64,000 nucleotides of DNA from Trogon surrucura (Eukaryota; Chordata; Aves; Trogoniformes; Trogonidae): positions 38,169,477 to 38,233,476 of the forward strand of contig CM036622.1 of the NCBI GenBank assembly GCA_020746105.1, written 5' to 3'. The position numbers and the translations under genes were made by a program. Numbering within the stretch: position 1 is the stretch's first letter; every line of letters starts with the position of its first letter. Of the stretch, positions 27,501-42,500 are shown piece after piece. Below the pieces are notes generated by a model. It made no database searches. It saw nothing but the letters and a program-made list of their open reading frames with translations, and was not told the DNA's origin.

Positions 27501-30500
27501 CGGCAAGTTCCCAATTTCCTTGCTGCATTTTATTCAACAGGTGAGATCTATCTTCACTCTTCTGGAATCCTTCAGTGATGCAAACCTGAACCCTGGAAAC
27601 TATCTCCATAAATGTTTGTCTGCAAATGATTTTAAGAATGGACCAGCAAATGAAACCATCAATGATTTTTCCATAGTAGAAAAACTGTATGTTTTCAAGA
27701 AAGAAGGTAAATTTCACAGTACATACCGAAATTACAAAAAAAATCAGTTACCTTCCAAGTGGAAAGTCTCAAATTCAAGGATCACCAGTGCCTGTTGTCC
27801 TAGATCTATGATATAACTGCAGTTCAAGTTGTTATCATACTGAGTAGGGTAGTTAGGAGAGACAATACGACCTGCAGGGCTGGTGAAGTTCACTCCACAT
27901 CCTACAAACATAAATAAATAAGACACAGTTATAATCCACGATAACTTACTCCACTTTTGCAGTGAGAAAACCAATAACGTACAAAAAGGACCTAATTTCT
28001 CTGTAAGAGATTGGTCAAAAAACCATGAGAATAGTATATCTCACGACGGCAAAAGTAGGTCTTATACACACACACAGAGCAGCGTTTTTGGGAAATGCAA
28101 GGCCTTCCTGCCTACAGCCTCATGCAGTATCTTGGATAAGACCAGGCCATAGCTCATCAGTCCACTGACCAGAAGGGCACAGCACAGCATTCTACGTTTG
28201 GAGCCTGCAAATTTCAAAATCCCTTAGTACGTACAAATGTAGCTGAATCGGATGGGGCATTATGGAGGCACACAAGCAGTATAGTCTCATTTGAAAATGC
28301 CCATGTTAGCCCAAGTGGTACCATTCTTGCTTCATGCCTGGCAGCCAGGAGGATGCCATCTGCTGTAAGGCCATCTCTGGGTGGCTTTGCTATACATGGA
28401 GCGAGGAAAGGTTTGCCACCCAGAACTTCTTAAGCACACAGAACTCTTCATTTTCATGGATCTCCATCTGATCCTAAAGTCTGGCCTTGAGTTTATTTTA
28501 AGCTACAGGCTTAAAAGACTGTAGTGCACAATGAAATGCTGGTATAAGATTAGGAAGAGGCATAAGAAACCTCTGATTATCTCCAATAAGAGGCTGTTAA
28601 TTCTTACTGACAACATTAGAGCAGACATAAAAACAAAAGCAGTTTCAGTTCAGAATTCTGTATGCTTCAATAGTGTCTTGCTCTAAGCACTTAATTTCTC
28701 AGTGCTTCTCTGAATCTAGTGAAGGGGAGGTGTATTCTGTTGGCAGCATCCTACCAAAAAACCAAACAGCTGATGGCATCTGAGCACTACCTTCTACACT
28801 TGTGGTGGGTTTGACCACCACAAAGCACATGCCGTGGTTGAAGAAATGGAGAGGCCAGCCCAAGAAATGCCACCTGAGCCACATGAAATGCAAATACAAC
28901 AAAGCAAAGCAAAGGCCAGAGCACGTGGCAAGGAGTCATTTCTTCACCTGAGACCAGTTTATGTTAAGGGGCACGGGCTACACCATACACAGGAGAAATT
29001 ACCACAGCTTCAGCACGTGTCTTAAAAAGAACACTCAAAAATTGTAGAGGAGCAGATCTTTCTTCCTTTTTAAGAAGATTATAGCTTTAGCTTCCAAGCA
29101 GTTTAACTACAGAGAAACAAATTCTTAAAATTTAAAGCCTATTCATTTATTCTCAACACACTGAAAAGGAAAAGGCGGCTAAGAATAACTACAAAGTTAT
29201 AGCTACATGGCAAGTCCTGCATTGGAGCACACCATAGTTCCATTGTGTTCAGTAAGGAAACTGGGCAGAGGCTTCAATGCCTTGTTGGACTGAGGTCTGA
29301 ATTGCCACACACAGATCAGACTAATCCAAAATGGACTAACAGAGTAGCCATTTGGCTTTAATATTACTTACTGCTTATGAAAGATGCAGAGAAACCTGGC
29401 CCGGGAGCATCCTGAGACTGAAATACAGTAGTTATCACATTGTTTGGAGCAACAACAGGATCAGGAGCTGAACTTCCACATCCTGTGGTTAACAAAGCTG
29501 CTTCTTCTTCATCACTTCCTCTCCACACCTGACAAGCCCAGATTGGAAATGGTTTAGTGTTTTCAAAGCCCTTGTAGTTTGTGGGAACCCGCTAGGAATT
29601 GCACATGAAATTGTTCTTTCCATCAACTTGGGGTAGGATTCATCTCAGCACTGAATTTTAGAGATCTAAACTAGAGCTAATCACTCTCTATTCTACTCTA
29701 AAGGCAGTGGTGACAAAAAAAACTTCTCCAAGCAGTGAATCCAGTGAATAATAGGTTGCCAGGGACCTCTGAATGATATTTGGAAGTCGTTTGCTCACAC
29801 CCCTGCTGGTAGCAGAGCCAAAGTATATTAGGTCCAGGCAACCAGAGAAAAACATTTTATGCACGTCATTACCTACCTCCATTTTTTCTCTGCTAACTTA
29901 TCTCCATACACCCTATGAAACTGAATATCTGTGTACACAATGCATTATTAAATGTAATCCTTATATTGTTCATAAATCAATAAAAAACACTGGCATGCTA
30001 GGGTAATATAGACTTAGCAGACTAGAAAATCTGGATTCTTAATATCTAGTCTTGCTAATAAAAAAAAAATTACCGTATTTGTTATGTTGCACTCACTTGT
30101 CAAATAATGTAGTTAAAAAAATGATACACTTTAGACAAAAAAAATACACAATTTTAAAAAAAATATTGCTTCAAGTGTACCGATAACCAATTTATGTTCA
30201 ATCAAATCATGTATTCAAGAAGTGCATGGAGGTGTAGGTAGAAATTTAAGTGACACCCTCTTCAGGTATTTACATAAACATGTATTTGAGGCTCACAGTT
30301 TAAGCACTGAATTTCAACACACATATAAAATGAAACACAGGCATAAGTGTTTGATGTTTCTGAGTGCTTAAATAATTTCCTGAATCAGGATGTTTATTGC
30401 AAAGGATTTAAAACATCTGTTTTAAGAAAAACATATTTACTCTAATAGTAAATTTATTTTTCATCGATGTGTTTGAACAGTTGTTTTACTTTATAGTAAA

Positions 30501-33500
30501 AATATATTAAAGCTAAATAACATTTGATTTTTAAAATAATGAATTTGAAAGAAGTCTAGCAGAACTAGAATGACCACATGAAATTGTGATTGCTCTAAGA
30601 AACTGTCCTAGAAAGGGTTAGCCAAGGGTTAGTCTGCACGTGTAGGCACATGAATAAACTCATTCATCTGGCCAGGTGCTCGGGGTCATGGATACTCAAA
30701 GGATCCATTGAAGCAGTCTATGGCCTGGCCAAGATTTTGCAAAGTCACTATTTATTTTGGATTCCTCTTTTTTGGCTGCTCAGCTTGGAATGAATGGTAG
30801 GAACTTACACCTGATCCACACTTCTTCATACCCAGACACCTTCATACATCTCAAATTGGACATTGAGAAATGAAGGTGGACATTACCACAAATTTCAGGT
30901 TTTTTTTTAATGGAGAAAATCTTCATTTTGCATAGTTTTGACCGTGTAATTTAGGACAGTTTAGAAATTTGAAATGGGTGGCATTAAGACTTTCATATTA
31001 ATGAAATTTATTGTAACATATTACATCAATTAACCAGTGGATCAGGCTATGAAAAGACAAATCTAATAGTTTCGGGTTTTTTTCCACAGCCTTAAAAAAA
31101 TGAGCGTAACTGTGGTTTGTAAGTTAGTAGGCACAAATCAGATGTACAGCTTCTCAAGTCTTCCTACGTGTTGCCAAATTATGTTTGCCCTTTATTACAA
31201 GTAGGAGTTGTACTGCTGTAGAGAAAATGAGCACAAAACCACTGAACATATGCCAAATGCCTGAGAAAAAAAATTACACTGAAAAATTCAAAGCATGTCC
31301 ACTCCATTCCTTTGCTTTGAAAACAAGTGGGTCTTGACAACCTCTGAAAGATAAGAATGCTATCTTTGTTTTTTGAGATTAAAGAAAGAAGGATTAATGC
31401 AACTTGGACTGTTTATACATTCATAAGAAAGTTTTGTAGAATTATAGTGTCGCATTCCTGTTTTTTTACTCACTGGAATAACTGAAAAGGTCTTTTCATT
31501 ACAGTATATTTCTTATTATTTCCTGGTTCTGAAGTCATACACAATTTTTTCATATTTTTCATTTTTGGGGTAGCATGTAGGGTGATCGGAACCTGATGGA
31601 GGTGGAAGCTCAAGAACTGATAAAAGTGAAAAATATACACAAGCCAGTTCTCAAGGCCTACAGAAAACTGACTTTATTGTTACAAGGAATTCAGTTTATA
31701 ATTCCTGAATTGTGTGCCTTGACAGTTCTAAGCGTGATGATTGCAAAACAGGATTCTGGATTCATGACTTCTTAAAGCACTGCTCTGCTAATCTAACACC
31801 AACAATTATTTTACCTTCACAAAACTGCTCTGGCAGCTTCCATTGCTGTCTGGAATCTGGAAGTTACTGTGGAATTTCATCTCCAAGTGTTTGCTTTCAT
31901 GCGTAATGACGGTCCATGTGCATCTGGTGTTCACGGGAAAGTTTTGAGGCCAATGAGGAGACTTAATCGTACCATTATCTGAATGAATGATTCCACCACA
32001 TCCTAGAAAAAATAACAACAGGTCGCAGAAATGTTCAAATCTTTCCTGCTGGTGTCACCTTTGAATGGCGGCTTGTTTCTGTGCCTACAAGAGTGAGAGA
32101 GCCCTGACAACCATTCAAACTTCATTTACGCCTCTTTTAATTAATTTTCCTTCTCCCACTCCTGCAGAAGAATGGTAGCTATACTCTATAGAAGGTCTGT
32201 CTTTGTATTTTTCTTTATCTTCTTCACAAGCTCCTTCTCTTTCCCAGTTCATACCCTCTTGCTCTGGTCCATCTATATACTCCTGACAATTAGAAGTGAA
32301 TATTGCTTAGAGATAACGGGTTGGAAATACATTAATGAGGAGCTTCTCTCAAGACTGCATGTTCCTTCCCACACCCCACAGTATGCACATCATGACTGAC
32401 AGCCATTCAGAATAGCACCCTATGGAAAAAAAAATTACTCCTTTTTTCTTTTCTCACTCTGCAACCTGTGAATAATGCAGTTCCACATGTGAATCTAGTC
32501 AAGCTACATCCGCTTACCCAGGGCAAAATGGTGACTTTTCCTCCAGCCCTGTGGATCTCAGTGGGATTACAGAAAGGGCTGCAAAACATGCCTTTAAAAA
32601 TTGTTAACAGATTCATTTATGAGGGGGAATAGCTGGTCATGGCTCTGTGGCAACTCATGTTCTTAAAGTTTAGTTAATTTGAAACACACTTGCAAATACC
32701 GTGCCAAGAATAGTTTACTAGGGCTGTGCATACAGTACTAGCAAGCCATTATTGTTTCAGAGATGATGTAGTAAAAGGATGCATAAAGAGCAAATAAAGA
32801 TTTATAACATTCTACTTTTTTTTCCTCTTAAATAAAAATTACATATTAGCTTTAACTATGTTTGAAATGGCAATTGTGCTTAGAAGGATATGAGGCCAAG
32901 TTTTGCTCACACATACAGAATTGAAACCCAGAGGTTCTCAGTGAACAAATGAGAAGAAAGCTGAGGAAAGGAAACCAGGTATATACAAAGAGAAATCTCC
33001 TTTCACAGAGATAATATGGACTATACACATTGCCTGTGCCTGGTAATGTCTACTACATCTTCCTTGCCCATGAAATCCCAGTGACAAAAAGGAAGTGTCA
33101 AAACCTCCTTAAGTGACAGTTCATATCCACACAAGCACAGACTATTGACGTGTTTAAGAAGACACTCCATCGAATGACTGTGTGAATACTGCTAAATCAT
33201 TAACTGATGGAAAGCCGATCAGCACCAGCCAGAAGGTTTGCAGCTGGAGGCGACACGTTGCCAGCTCTCTCCTGAGGTAGGAAGGCACGAGTTCTGCCTT
33301 GCCACCAGTCAGCACATCTACACTTGCTTTTAGTCACCTCCTGAAGGACAGCGTGCAAGTGGTGAGCTAACTTTTTTTTTTTTTTAAATCCAGAATGATA
33401 ATAATTTCAACGGATGGAAGGTAGCATTTTAAAACGTACCAAATAAATCCTGCATGTGTATCACCTTCAGAAGGTGAACACTATCTCCACCAAAGCAGAA

Positions 33501-36500
33501 TAATTTTTAGGCTGTTGTCACATGTAATCTATGAGATGTCCTGACTGCCTCTCTGTTTTCAAACTGACCTCTCTCTAGTTTTAAGTGTTTAAAACAGATC
33601 AAACCATGAAACAATTGTTATTCAATACGTGAAATGTCTCATAGTCACTGACAATAGATATCACTGCTGAGAGGATAACAGGCATGGTATCAATTTACAG
33701 ACATGAAGAAATTGCCTGCGGGAGGCTTAAAAAATACAAAATCAGTCCAAGTTTGATTTCACTGCTTTAATACTTGATGCTTTTCGTGCTGGCTGCTCTC
33801 AGGAATGCTGAAGATGTTGCCATGTATTTTTCTTTAATGCAAACTTAATTAAAGAGGAGGAATCCTATTACATTTTGTGGTCGAAAAGTGCTATATAGGA
33901 ATGATATACTGCAATGTTAGACCTGACAAAACCAATATTGTTTCTCTTACCTAGAGATTCTGCTGTCCATGTTGCATAAAAGCCACCTCCTTGAATTGAG
34001 TGGTCAGAGTTAAAGATGACGACTAGCTTGTTGGAACCAGACTGAATAGTCCCAGGGGATGTATTTCCACAATACCTCCCTATGACAGGAGATCCAGGAG
34101 AGCCACCATTCAGGATAGTAAGAGAGTCCCACTTACAAAGCAAACTATTTTCAACGTGGAAGGCTGTAAAAGTAAGCTGCAACACACAAAAGAGACCATT
34201 CAGGAGCTACCATCAGCCACAGCAGTGGAGGGGTTAGAACAATTCCATTCAGATTCCTGTAGCCATCCTACTGCAATAATTTCTGCTCAGAAATCTGACC
34301 CTCATTTCACCTTGATACTTTCCTGCAAGAATTGCTTGGAGTCTTGCCACTATAAGTAACAGCAGCTACTTAGCACGAAGACAGAAATGGAAGAGGAATA
34401 CACAGGTTCAAAACTGGCCCTACTGGCACCTAGCTATACAGAATCATAGAATCATTTAGGTTGGAAAAGACCTTTAAGATCATTGAGTTCAACCATTAAT
34501 CTAGCACTGTCCACTGCTAAACCATGTCCCTTAGCACAACATCTACACACTTTTTGAATACCTCCAGGGATGGAGACTCAACCCCTTCCCTAGGCAGGCT
34601 GTTCTGATGCTTAACAACCTGTTGGTGAAGAAATTTTTCCTAATATCCAATCTAAATCTCCCCTGGAGCAACTTGAGGCCATTTCTACTTCCTTATCACT
34701 TGTTACTTGGGAGAATGGACCAACCCCCACTGCGCTACAACTTTCTTTCAGTGAGTTATAGAGAGCAATAAGGTCTCCCCTCAGCCTCCTTTTCTTCAGG
34801 ATAAACAAGCCCAGTTCCCTCAGCTGCTCCTCATAAGACTTGTTCTCCAGCCCCTTCACCAGCTTTGTTGCCATTTTTTGGACATGCTCCAGCACCTCAA
34901 TGTCTTTCCTGTAGTGAGGGGACAAAAACTGAACACAGGATTTGAGCTGCTGCCTCACCAGTGCCAAGTGCAGGGGGACAATCACTTCTCTGCTCCTGCT
35001 GGCCACATTATTCCTGATACAGGCCAGGATGCCATTGGCTTTCTTGGCCACCTGGGCACACTGCTGGCTCACGTCCAGCTGGCTGTCCACCAACACCCCC
35101 AGGTCCTTTTCTACCAGGCAGCTTTCCAGCCACTCTTCCCCAAGCCTACAGCATTGCATAGGGTTGTTGTGATCCAAGTGCAGAACCTGGCATTTGATCT
35201 TGTTGAACTTCCTGCAAATGGCCTCAGCCCATCAGTCTACCCTGTCTAGATCCATCACTACCCTAGAACCTTCCTACCCTCAAGCAGACCAACACTCTCA
35301 CCCAATTCGGTGCTGTCTGAAAACTTACTGAGGGTGCCCTCAACCTCTTCATCCAGATCATTGAGAAAGATATGTTTGAACCTAAAGATGTGCTTCAGAA
35401 CAGTTTTGAGTATGTGTTGAATGGCTTCCCTTCTCTCAAGGCTTCTGGTCATGAAATCTGAAGTTGCACATTCAAATATAAGTAGTATGTAAGCAGAAAG
35501 CCTTGAAATTTTTCTTCCTATTATCTTGAATCACAATACTTGGCAGTTGCAAAAGATAACGCTATTCTCCATTAAATCTGAGAGAAACAGTTGCATGATT
35601 AGCTCCTGTGGGCCTGGATGCATCACATAAATAGACTGGGTTGGGCAGGCAGCCTCTGACCCTGCCTCCCTCCCACACTGATGCCATTTGCCCTTGGAGG
35701 AGTATGCATGCAGGTGGGATTGCCAGTTCAAAGATTTAGATTGCTGATCCAGTAGACTCCTGAATTTGTTGATACTGAAATATTGATGTGCACTAACGAC
35801 TGCCTGGCCCAGCAAGCTGGGTTGGTTTTTTTTGCCAGTTCCAGGATTGGTATTTTCATAGAAAAGTTTAGCAAATACATAGTACTTCTTCTTGTAACTT
35901 TTGTATGCATTTCCAAAAAGAGCTGTGCCTGAGGCAAAGCCAAACACAAATTTAGCTCAAACTATTTAAGTTTGGAACTTATCAGCAACTGAAACTGCCA
36001 GCTTATATTGGAAAAAGGTTAGTCTGTCTTCACTGAGGGGCTGCTACTCAGTTCTTTTAAATATAAATTTACTTCCATCTGATTGAGATTAGTTCTGCTT
36101 TAAACAAATTTGTTGATTAAATAGAAATTCTGTGTGGTACTAAAGTAATCCTGCATTCCCTGAAATAAGTACATAGGCAGTGGTCAGAATATCATGTGGT
36201 AGAATAATTAGGACTATGGGTTTGCATTTCTAAGAAATACCTTTGTAGTTGTAAATACGGAAAATATAATGGGGAAATTAGTGAAAGGCACCACATATGA
36301 AAATCTGCAATGTGTTTTCACAAAACTGCTTTTCAGATATTTTTCTGGTCTGGGCCTGTTCTCCAAAGGATCAAGTCAAATAATTCAGTGAGTGAAGTTT
36401 AGCACTGCTTTGTGATAAGTTGCTTAAATTGGTCTCCCGGCAGTTTGGCTCAAGAAAGTAATACCTCAGTCTGTTAATAGCTATTGGGAAATAAGAATAG

Positions 36501-39500
36501 CATCTCGTTTATGTAATTTGTACCAGCAATCATATTATCTTCCTGACTAAACATGAAGACACAAAAGGAACTTTCTAGTGGCTTGTAACCTTTCTGCAGA
36601 GACGGAGGAACTTCAGCCTCATGTTTATTCTTATAATAGGTGATACTATCCATGCACATCTAATAACGAGTTATTTTAGTTACCCAAACATCAAAAGTTA
36701 TTGTTTAAAGGAGAATCCAGTGCTATGTTTTGAGGTCAAGTTAGACTAGGATCCTTCTGCTTTTCAAAAAGCACAATCTAGTTTAGTTGTGTTATCTTCA
36801 CTTTCCCCCTTTTCATAGGTAAGGCTGATGGGGAGATATTTAATTTCTCCATATTTCTGATTTTCCAAATTGTCTCAAATCTGTTCCTCAAGATTCAGTG
36901 GGTACTTCTCACACCTGCTGCATACATAGTCATGGCATTGTGTTACTTACAGTGATGGTTTCACCTTCAGGGGCTTCCAACAACCAGGAGCAGTGATTCA
37001 GGCTGCTGTAAGGTTCTGGGTAGTTAGGACTTGAGATAACTCCCCTTTCACCTGACTGTATACCACCACAGGCTGAAGAAAAAAACCCAAAACATTTCAA
37101 TACACTTTAGGAATTGAACACTATAACGCAAAGGAATGGAAGATTATTCAGCTTGTAACAGTGCTAAAACATATCTAAGTTGGACTGATTTAGGTAGGGA
37201 TGAATAATTTAGCTGGGAAAATCCAACTTTTAAGTCTTTGTTATTGAATAGTGAGTAAACAGATGCAACGACCTTGAAATGTTCCATTTATTCTCATACT
37301 TACCGTAGCTCTGTAAAACCTTTGCCAGCTGATATTTACAGCTGCCTCTTCCACCTTATCTTCCATTAATTTATCTCAGACTCCTAAGCAAACCAGCTCT
37401 GTTCTTGGACCAACACGATCAAATGAAAAACTTGCTGATATGTTTAGATAAGCACCAAGGCTAAATTCAGCTGCCACAGGAAGAATAGTTGTGCTGGCAT
37501 GCAAATGGCAAAGTGGTGTAATTTGCACTGATACAGCTTTAAGTGGATTTTAAAATGAGTGCAAAGATTCAAGCAGCAGAATGCGTTTCTGTCACGCCAG
37601 CACTCCAGAGCCCTATTTGAAGTAAGTCAAACTTGGCTGGTGTTACCTGTTACAACTCTATTCCCAAGAGCAACCAGCTGTTCTGAGTGTTGCACTGCAT
37701 TGCAAAAACTCAAATGTGGTTTGGGGAACTGGAACAGTGAGGCAGAAAATAAATCTGAAATTTCAATTGCTAGCATATGCTTGCTTTAGATGGATATAAA
37801 TAGTGGCAGTCACTGTGTAACTTCTGAGGACCTCTCTGAGAGCTGATCCCGTGGTGTGTATTCTCAGTATCACAAAATGAACGACAACATTCCCCAGAAG
37901 TGCCGCAGTCAGCAAGAGCAACAGTCTATCAAGACATTTACCTTCAAATGTGTAATGAGCCAAGAATCCTTTATCTTCCGTGTTTCGATCACTTACAAAA
38001 TGTATCCAGATCAGGGGGGAAGCTATGACGAGTGGCACAGATGGTGCAGCCTGACCACAAAGTCTGGCTATTAGCTCTCCGTCAGCATCCCCTGAGTAAA
38101 GAAAGAAGAAAAAAATACACCTTCTGAATCCTGAAAGAGATAAAATAACAAAAAAGGAATACACAGGGCAAACACGCATTCTGTTTTGTCTAGAAAAGAG
38201 AGAAAACTTAACTGATCATTTGTTACAGGTATAGGCAGAGTGCTGCAGTCTGTTGCTGGGATCTAAATCTCGATGCCGAGGAAGTTCTTTTCAAAACTGT
38301 ACTAATGATCATTTTAATATCTTGATCTCCTTCTCTCTCCTACCTGCCATCCTGCACAATTTCTTTTTGCATGACCCATCAGACCCAAAACCAGAAGTGT
38401 CCCAAAACCGCAGATATTTTGGGGCAGAATAGTGGGAAGAGATGGCCCAAGGACCTGATCACATGGAAGCCTGTTGAGCCTATGTGTTTGTGACATCCCT
38501 GTTAAAGTCAACAGGGATTTCGAGTTTTCTACCACATAAGGATGTGCTTCATCCACGAACGAGCTGTGACCGCTGTATTAACAGTGGCCATCTTTTCCCT
38601 AGAAGCTCAACATACTGTTCCCTGCACAGCAAAAAAAAAATGCCAGCATTTGTTTAAGTCACTGAAACCTAAAACTTCTGTGACACTGTATGTTTGCTTA
38701 TGTTGGTGTAAGTTCTTAACCATCACATTGGTAGAAGTATCAATTTCTGTTTATTACTGATATATCCTCAGAAGAAGGAAGATAAGTGTATTAGTGTTCC
38801 TCATGACATCCAGGCAATGACATTCCTAAGTTTGCTTCTATAATAACAGCAGGCTTCTGGTCTTAAAAGTCTCCATTCAAAAGCAATCCCTAGCTCCATG
38901 CAGGCTAGTCTTGCAAAGAAGGCAGTAGGGCAAGAGGTAGAAACTTCAAAGCCCTCATCAAAGCCCTTTCACAGTTATTCCAAGTAATGTGGCTAAGTAA
39001 CTTCATCTTTTTGTCATACACAGTGACACAGCCACCATTTGAAATGCCTTAAAGCACAGGGATAGAAGGTGGCATATAATAAAATTCTATTAATGTAAAC
39101 TACACAGAGAAATGCTAAAACCTGTCTTTTTAACATGCACTAGAAATGATATTGAGCTGTATAAGCAGAAGACATTCATGATAAATTATGGTATGGGAAA
39201 AATAGTAACAACTAAGCATTAAAATGTGAAGTGTACTTTTTCTTTCTTGCACTTCTCACAAGGTGATGTGACAGATGTGACACAGGTCACTCATCTCTAC
39301 AGTGTGAAAAGTGACACCAGTCACTGCTTTCATGACTGGCCAGAGATCTAGATCTAGGCTGCTGATAAATAGAAAATGTAAACAAAAAGATTGTGCTGTA
39401 AGATTTGGTTCAAACTGAAAGGAATCGTTTAAAAGACAAAATCGTGGGTCTTCCACAAAAGCCAAAAGCAATATTTCATTGTAGCAATATGCTCACCAGT

Positions 39501-42500
39501 ATTACTAAGTACAGACTACATGCATGTGGCTGATAATGTAATAACTTTATATAAAGCTTTACCCTAAGAAACTTGTAATATTTTTTAGATTAAATATTTC
39601 TCAGTGAATACACAATCAATTCTGCTTCTTTTTTTTTTTTTTTTAGTAACATTAAGTGTAACATACAAATGGGAAGGTCAAAAGAATTTTATACATCTCA
39701 ATTTCATTTGGGGTCTCTCAGGTGACTCACTGCTGGATTGGACCATTCCTCAAATTTACATCTACTGTGTTGAGAGAATTAAACTGTGCCTCCTGAGTTT
39801 AGTGATTTTCTGCACTATTTGGATCTTAGTACTCATTAAACATTACTTAGCATACACAGCTGAATTAGGGCATTCTGCCTTTGACATGAGACTGATTGTG
39901 AAATTTCGGTGAAGATCCATTAGTACGGCCAAAACGAACATTACTATTTAGATGACAAAACTGTGTAGAAGAAAAGAAGACTGTTTTTTTCCTCCTTCTT
40001 TTGATCATATTGTCTGAAGGCCTGAGGTTCACAATAAAGTGAGAATAGTGGGAACTCATGAGTAGCAGGCCAGATATATTTTATTATTTCTTTCTCTGAG
40101 TTCTCTTTCTATTATTTCCCAGCTCCACTGCATACATGGGTGGGAATTATTAAGCTAAGTAGCTATGCATGCTTTGACTCTATGCAGGACAAACTGACTC
40201 TATACAATCGAAAGCTCATGTTCAAACAAATGCAAGTATTACACATTCCTGCTCTCAGCACCCTCCCCCCCTCCCCTGCCAACCTTTCAGAAACAATTTC
40301 CTGGTAAATTAGAACCTGCTCGCTCTGGGACTCACAGATACAGCCTTGTGGTGAAGAAGACAGTTGAAGCTTTCATACTACAATCGGCATTAGCTGAGTG
40401 ACTTTCATATGACATTTCCAGTTGCTTGTTCTTATGGATAGTTAAAGATGCTCAAATATGCAGAGATATTACCAGTGCATTAATCCTGTGATTGTTTTCC
40501 TTTTAAATGCTTTAGTCTGTATTTTGTGATCCAGTCTCACAGGGAATATAGATTTGGTTTTGGAGAATCATCATATAGAGTACAAAAGTGGGGTATGGAG
40601 TGGGTATGCAGCCCAGAGGCCATGAATAATTAAAGCACTCTTTACTTCACTCCTGCTGTCCCTAGACATTTCAGGAACAGGGAAAAAATGGGCTGTGGAA
40701 CAAATAAATTGTTTTGATGACTCCAGCTTCTCCTGACTGCTATTTTTCAAGGGAGAAAATTTGTATTGTCCTTTGTAAAGAGAGAGAGTCAGCTGTGTTT
40801 TGCAACCACCAAACCAATTTATCCCCCAGAGACACTTATTCAGTTTTCCACTTTCTGCCCTGAAAGAAAAGATGAGCAAGTCCATGCATCCATTGCTCTA
40901 GCAGTGAAATCCTGCTCCGGGTCTGGTAGGCAACACGGAAGGCATGCAGGTGAACACCCTCTCAAATGTAGAGATCCTGCAAAAATCACTCTCTGCAAAT
41001 ATATATGAACAAGATTTGGCACACAGTTGCACAGCTGGAATCTTGATAGGCGTAATCCATTCCGCTGCTGAACATACGAACCTATTCGTAACTCTAGGTA
41101 GTCATACTGGCAGTCCTGGTGATGTTCCAAGTGGAAATCCTCAAAAGAGATATATATGGACGAATTATAGTGGGAGGGGTTTTCAATGGTCCATTCACAG
41201 TTCAAGTTACTTGTGTAATTTTTGACACCATCGTAACCAGGAGTAGAGAAATTTCCACCTGCATATCCCATCAGGATTCCACCACAAACTGTGGAAACAA
41301 AAAATATTTTTTTAAAATAGTAATAGTTTTTGCATGAAGAGAAATCTTGCCCCTGTTTATTCCGCTATGCACATGTCAGCAAGCACTTGTACTGATTAGG
41401 TCAAAACTTTCTCCATCTACTTACTTTTTTTTTTAGTTAACTGTTGTGTATAAGAGAATTCCTGCCTGGTGTCCCGACATTTTTTGGCAAGTCTTTAAAA
41501 ACACATGTGCAAAGCACAGAACCAATTATTCACGATATCAAAACATTTCAGCAGCACCATCAATACAGCAAGCATTTTTAAACATTTTGATAAAATCCCA
41601 CTGCAACTCCAATTCAGTACTGCTTAGCCCCACCCATTACCTAATTTTAGACTTGAGATTTTTTTGGAACATACTCTCAAGAGCAGTACACTCATGTTAC
41701 GCTTGGGGGTGAGTTGGGAAATCAAGTTTGAAAGACTCAAGGCTCTAGTAGTAAGGCTCTGCCAGCTGCCTCCTCTCTGGAGGTTGAGCTTGCAAAAGTA
41801 GGTTAGCTGCACACTTTCACAAGCTACAGTAAATTAATTTCTCCCCCTGAGTAATAAGAAGCACTTGAATTATTCAAATCTCTGAATTAGTCTATGGCAC
41901 TATGCTTTTTGGATCTTTTCATGGAATAAGGCCACTTCAGACCATCTCTTACTTAAGACTGAGTACAGAACAAGAAATCAGTAGTGAGACTAAGGACTGT
42001 GATCCATAACAGGGTTGTTATTTTCATTCGAAGTTTGACATAACAGGCACATAAAGTCCATAACTCCCAGAGATTTCCCATTTTTTCACACCTTTTCAAC
42101 TAATTAAAAATACATGATCTACTCCCACCAAAGAGATGTAAGAGGCAAAACAAGAAAGCTATCAGAGATTTGTTGGTTGTCTAGGTAATTTCTTTGACAT
42201 GCACCAGTACTTTAACTGCAAAGTGACTCACCAAAGATCAATGACTTACCAAAGACACTCAATTCAAAAACACACACTTCCTGCATCACCAAAGACACTT
42301 AATTAAAAAAACACACACTACCTGAATCTTCACTGGACGTGTACGAGACACTGAAGCCTCTGGTTGCATGGGACTTATCTGTCACCAAAATCACTTTCAT
42401 TGTGTTTCCAGAGGATTTTACCTCGGTGCCTGGACTTATCTCACCACACAGCTTGGCCAGCCGTGGAGAGTTCTGCCTGAGGCCATTGTAAACCTGTTGG

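Larger units (their letters stand above)
20003..27751 (-). other. Second-largest CUBN intron (7.7 kb), inside CUB22
   Basis: Contains a faint MIR-like stretch (20168-20215), an L2-like LINE interrupted by a solo LTR (22470-24240), a compound TA/CA microsatellite (24542-24564) and otherwise AT-rich sequence with no recognised gene. Confidence 0.85.

Noticed and set aside
28834-29025. 63-codon plus-strand open frame rich in Glu, Gln and Lys
   Set aside because: No recognisable family and no flanking splice or promoter evidence.
33160-33370. Similarity between 33.2 kb and 43.15 kb (both with a cattaactgat...aaagcc stretch)
   Set aside because: The shared stretch is only about 20 bases with mismatches; not enough to call a repeat family.
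35531-35947. 138-codon open frame on the minus strand
   Set aside because: No domain or motif, low-complexity runs, and it sits in a CUBN intron next to a CR1; read as chance.
42250-42280. A 31-nt pseudo-microexon with AG and GTAAGT ends just past CUBN exon 16
   Set aside because: The intron separating it from exon 16 would be 41 nt, below what vertebrate splicing accepts.
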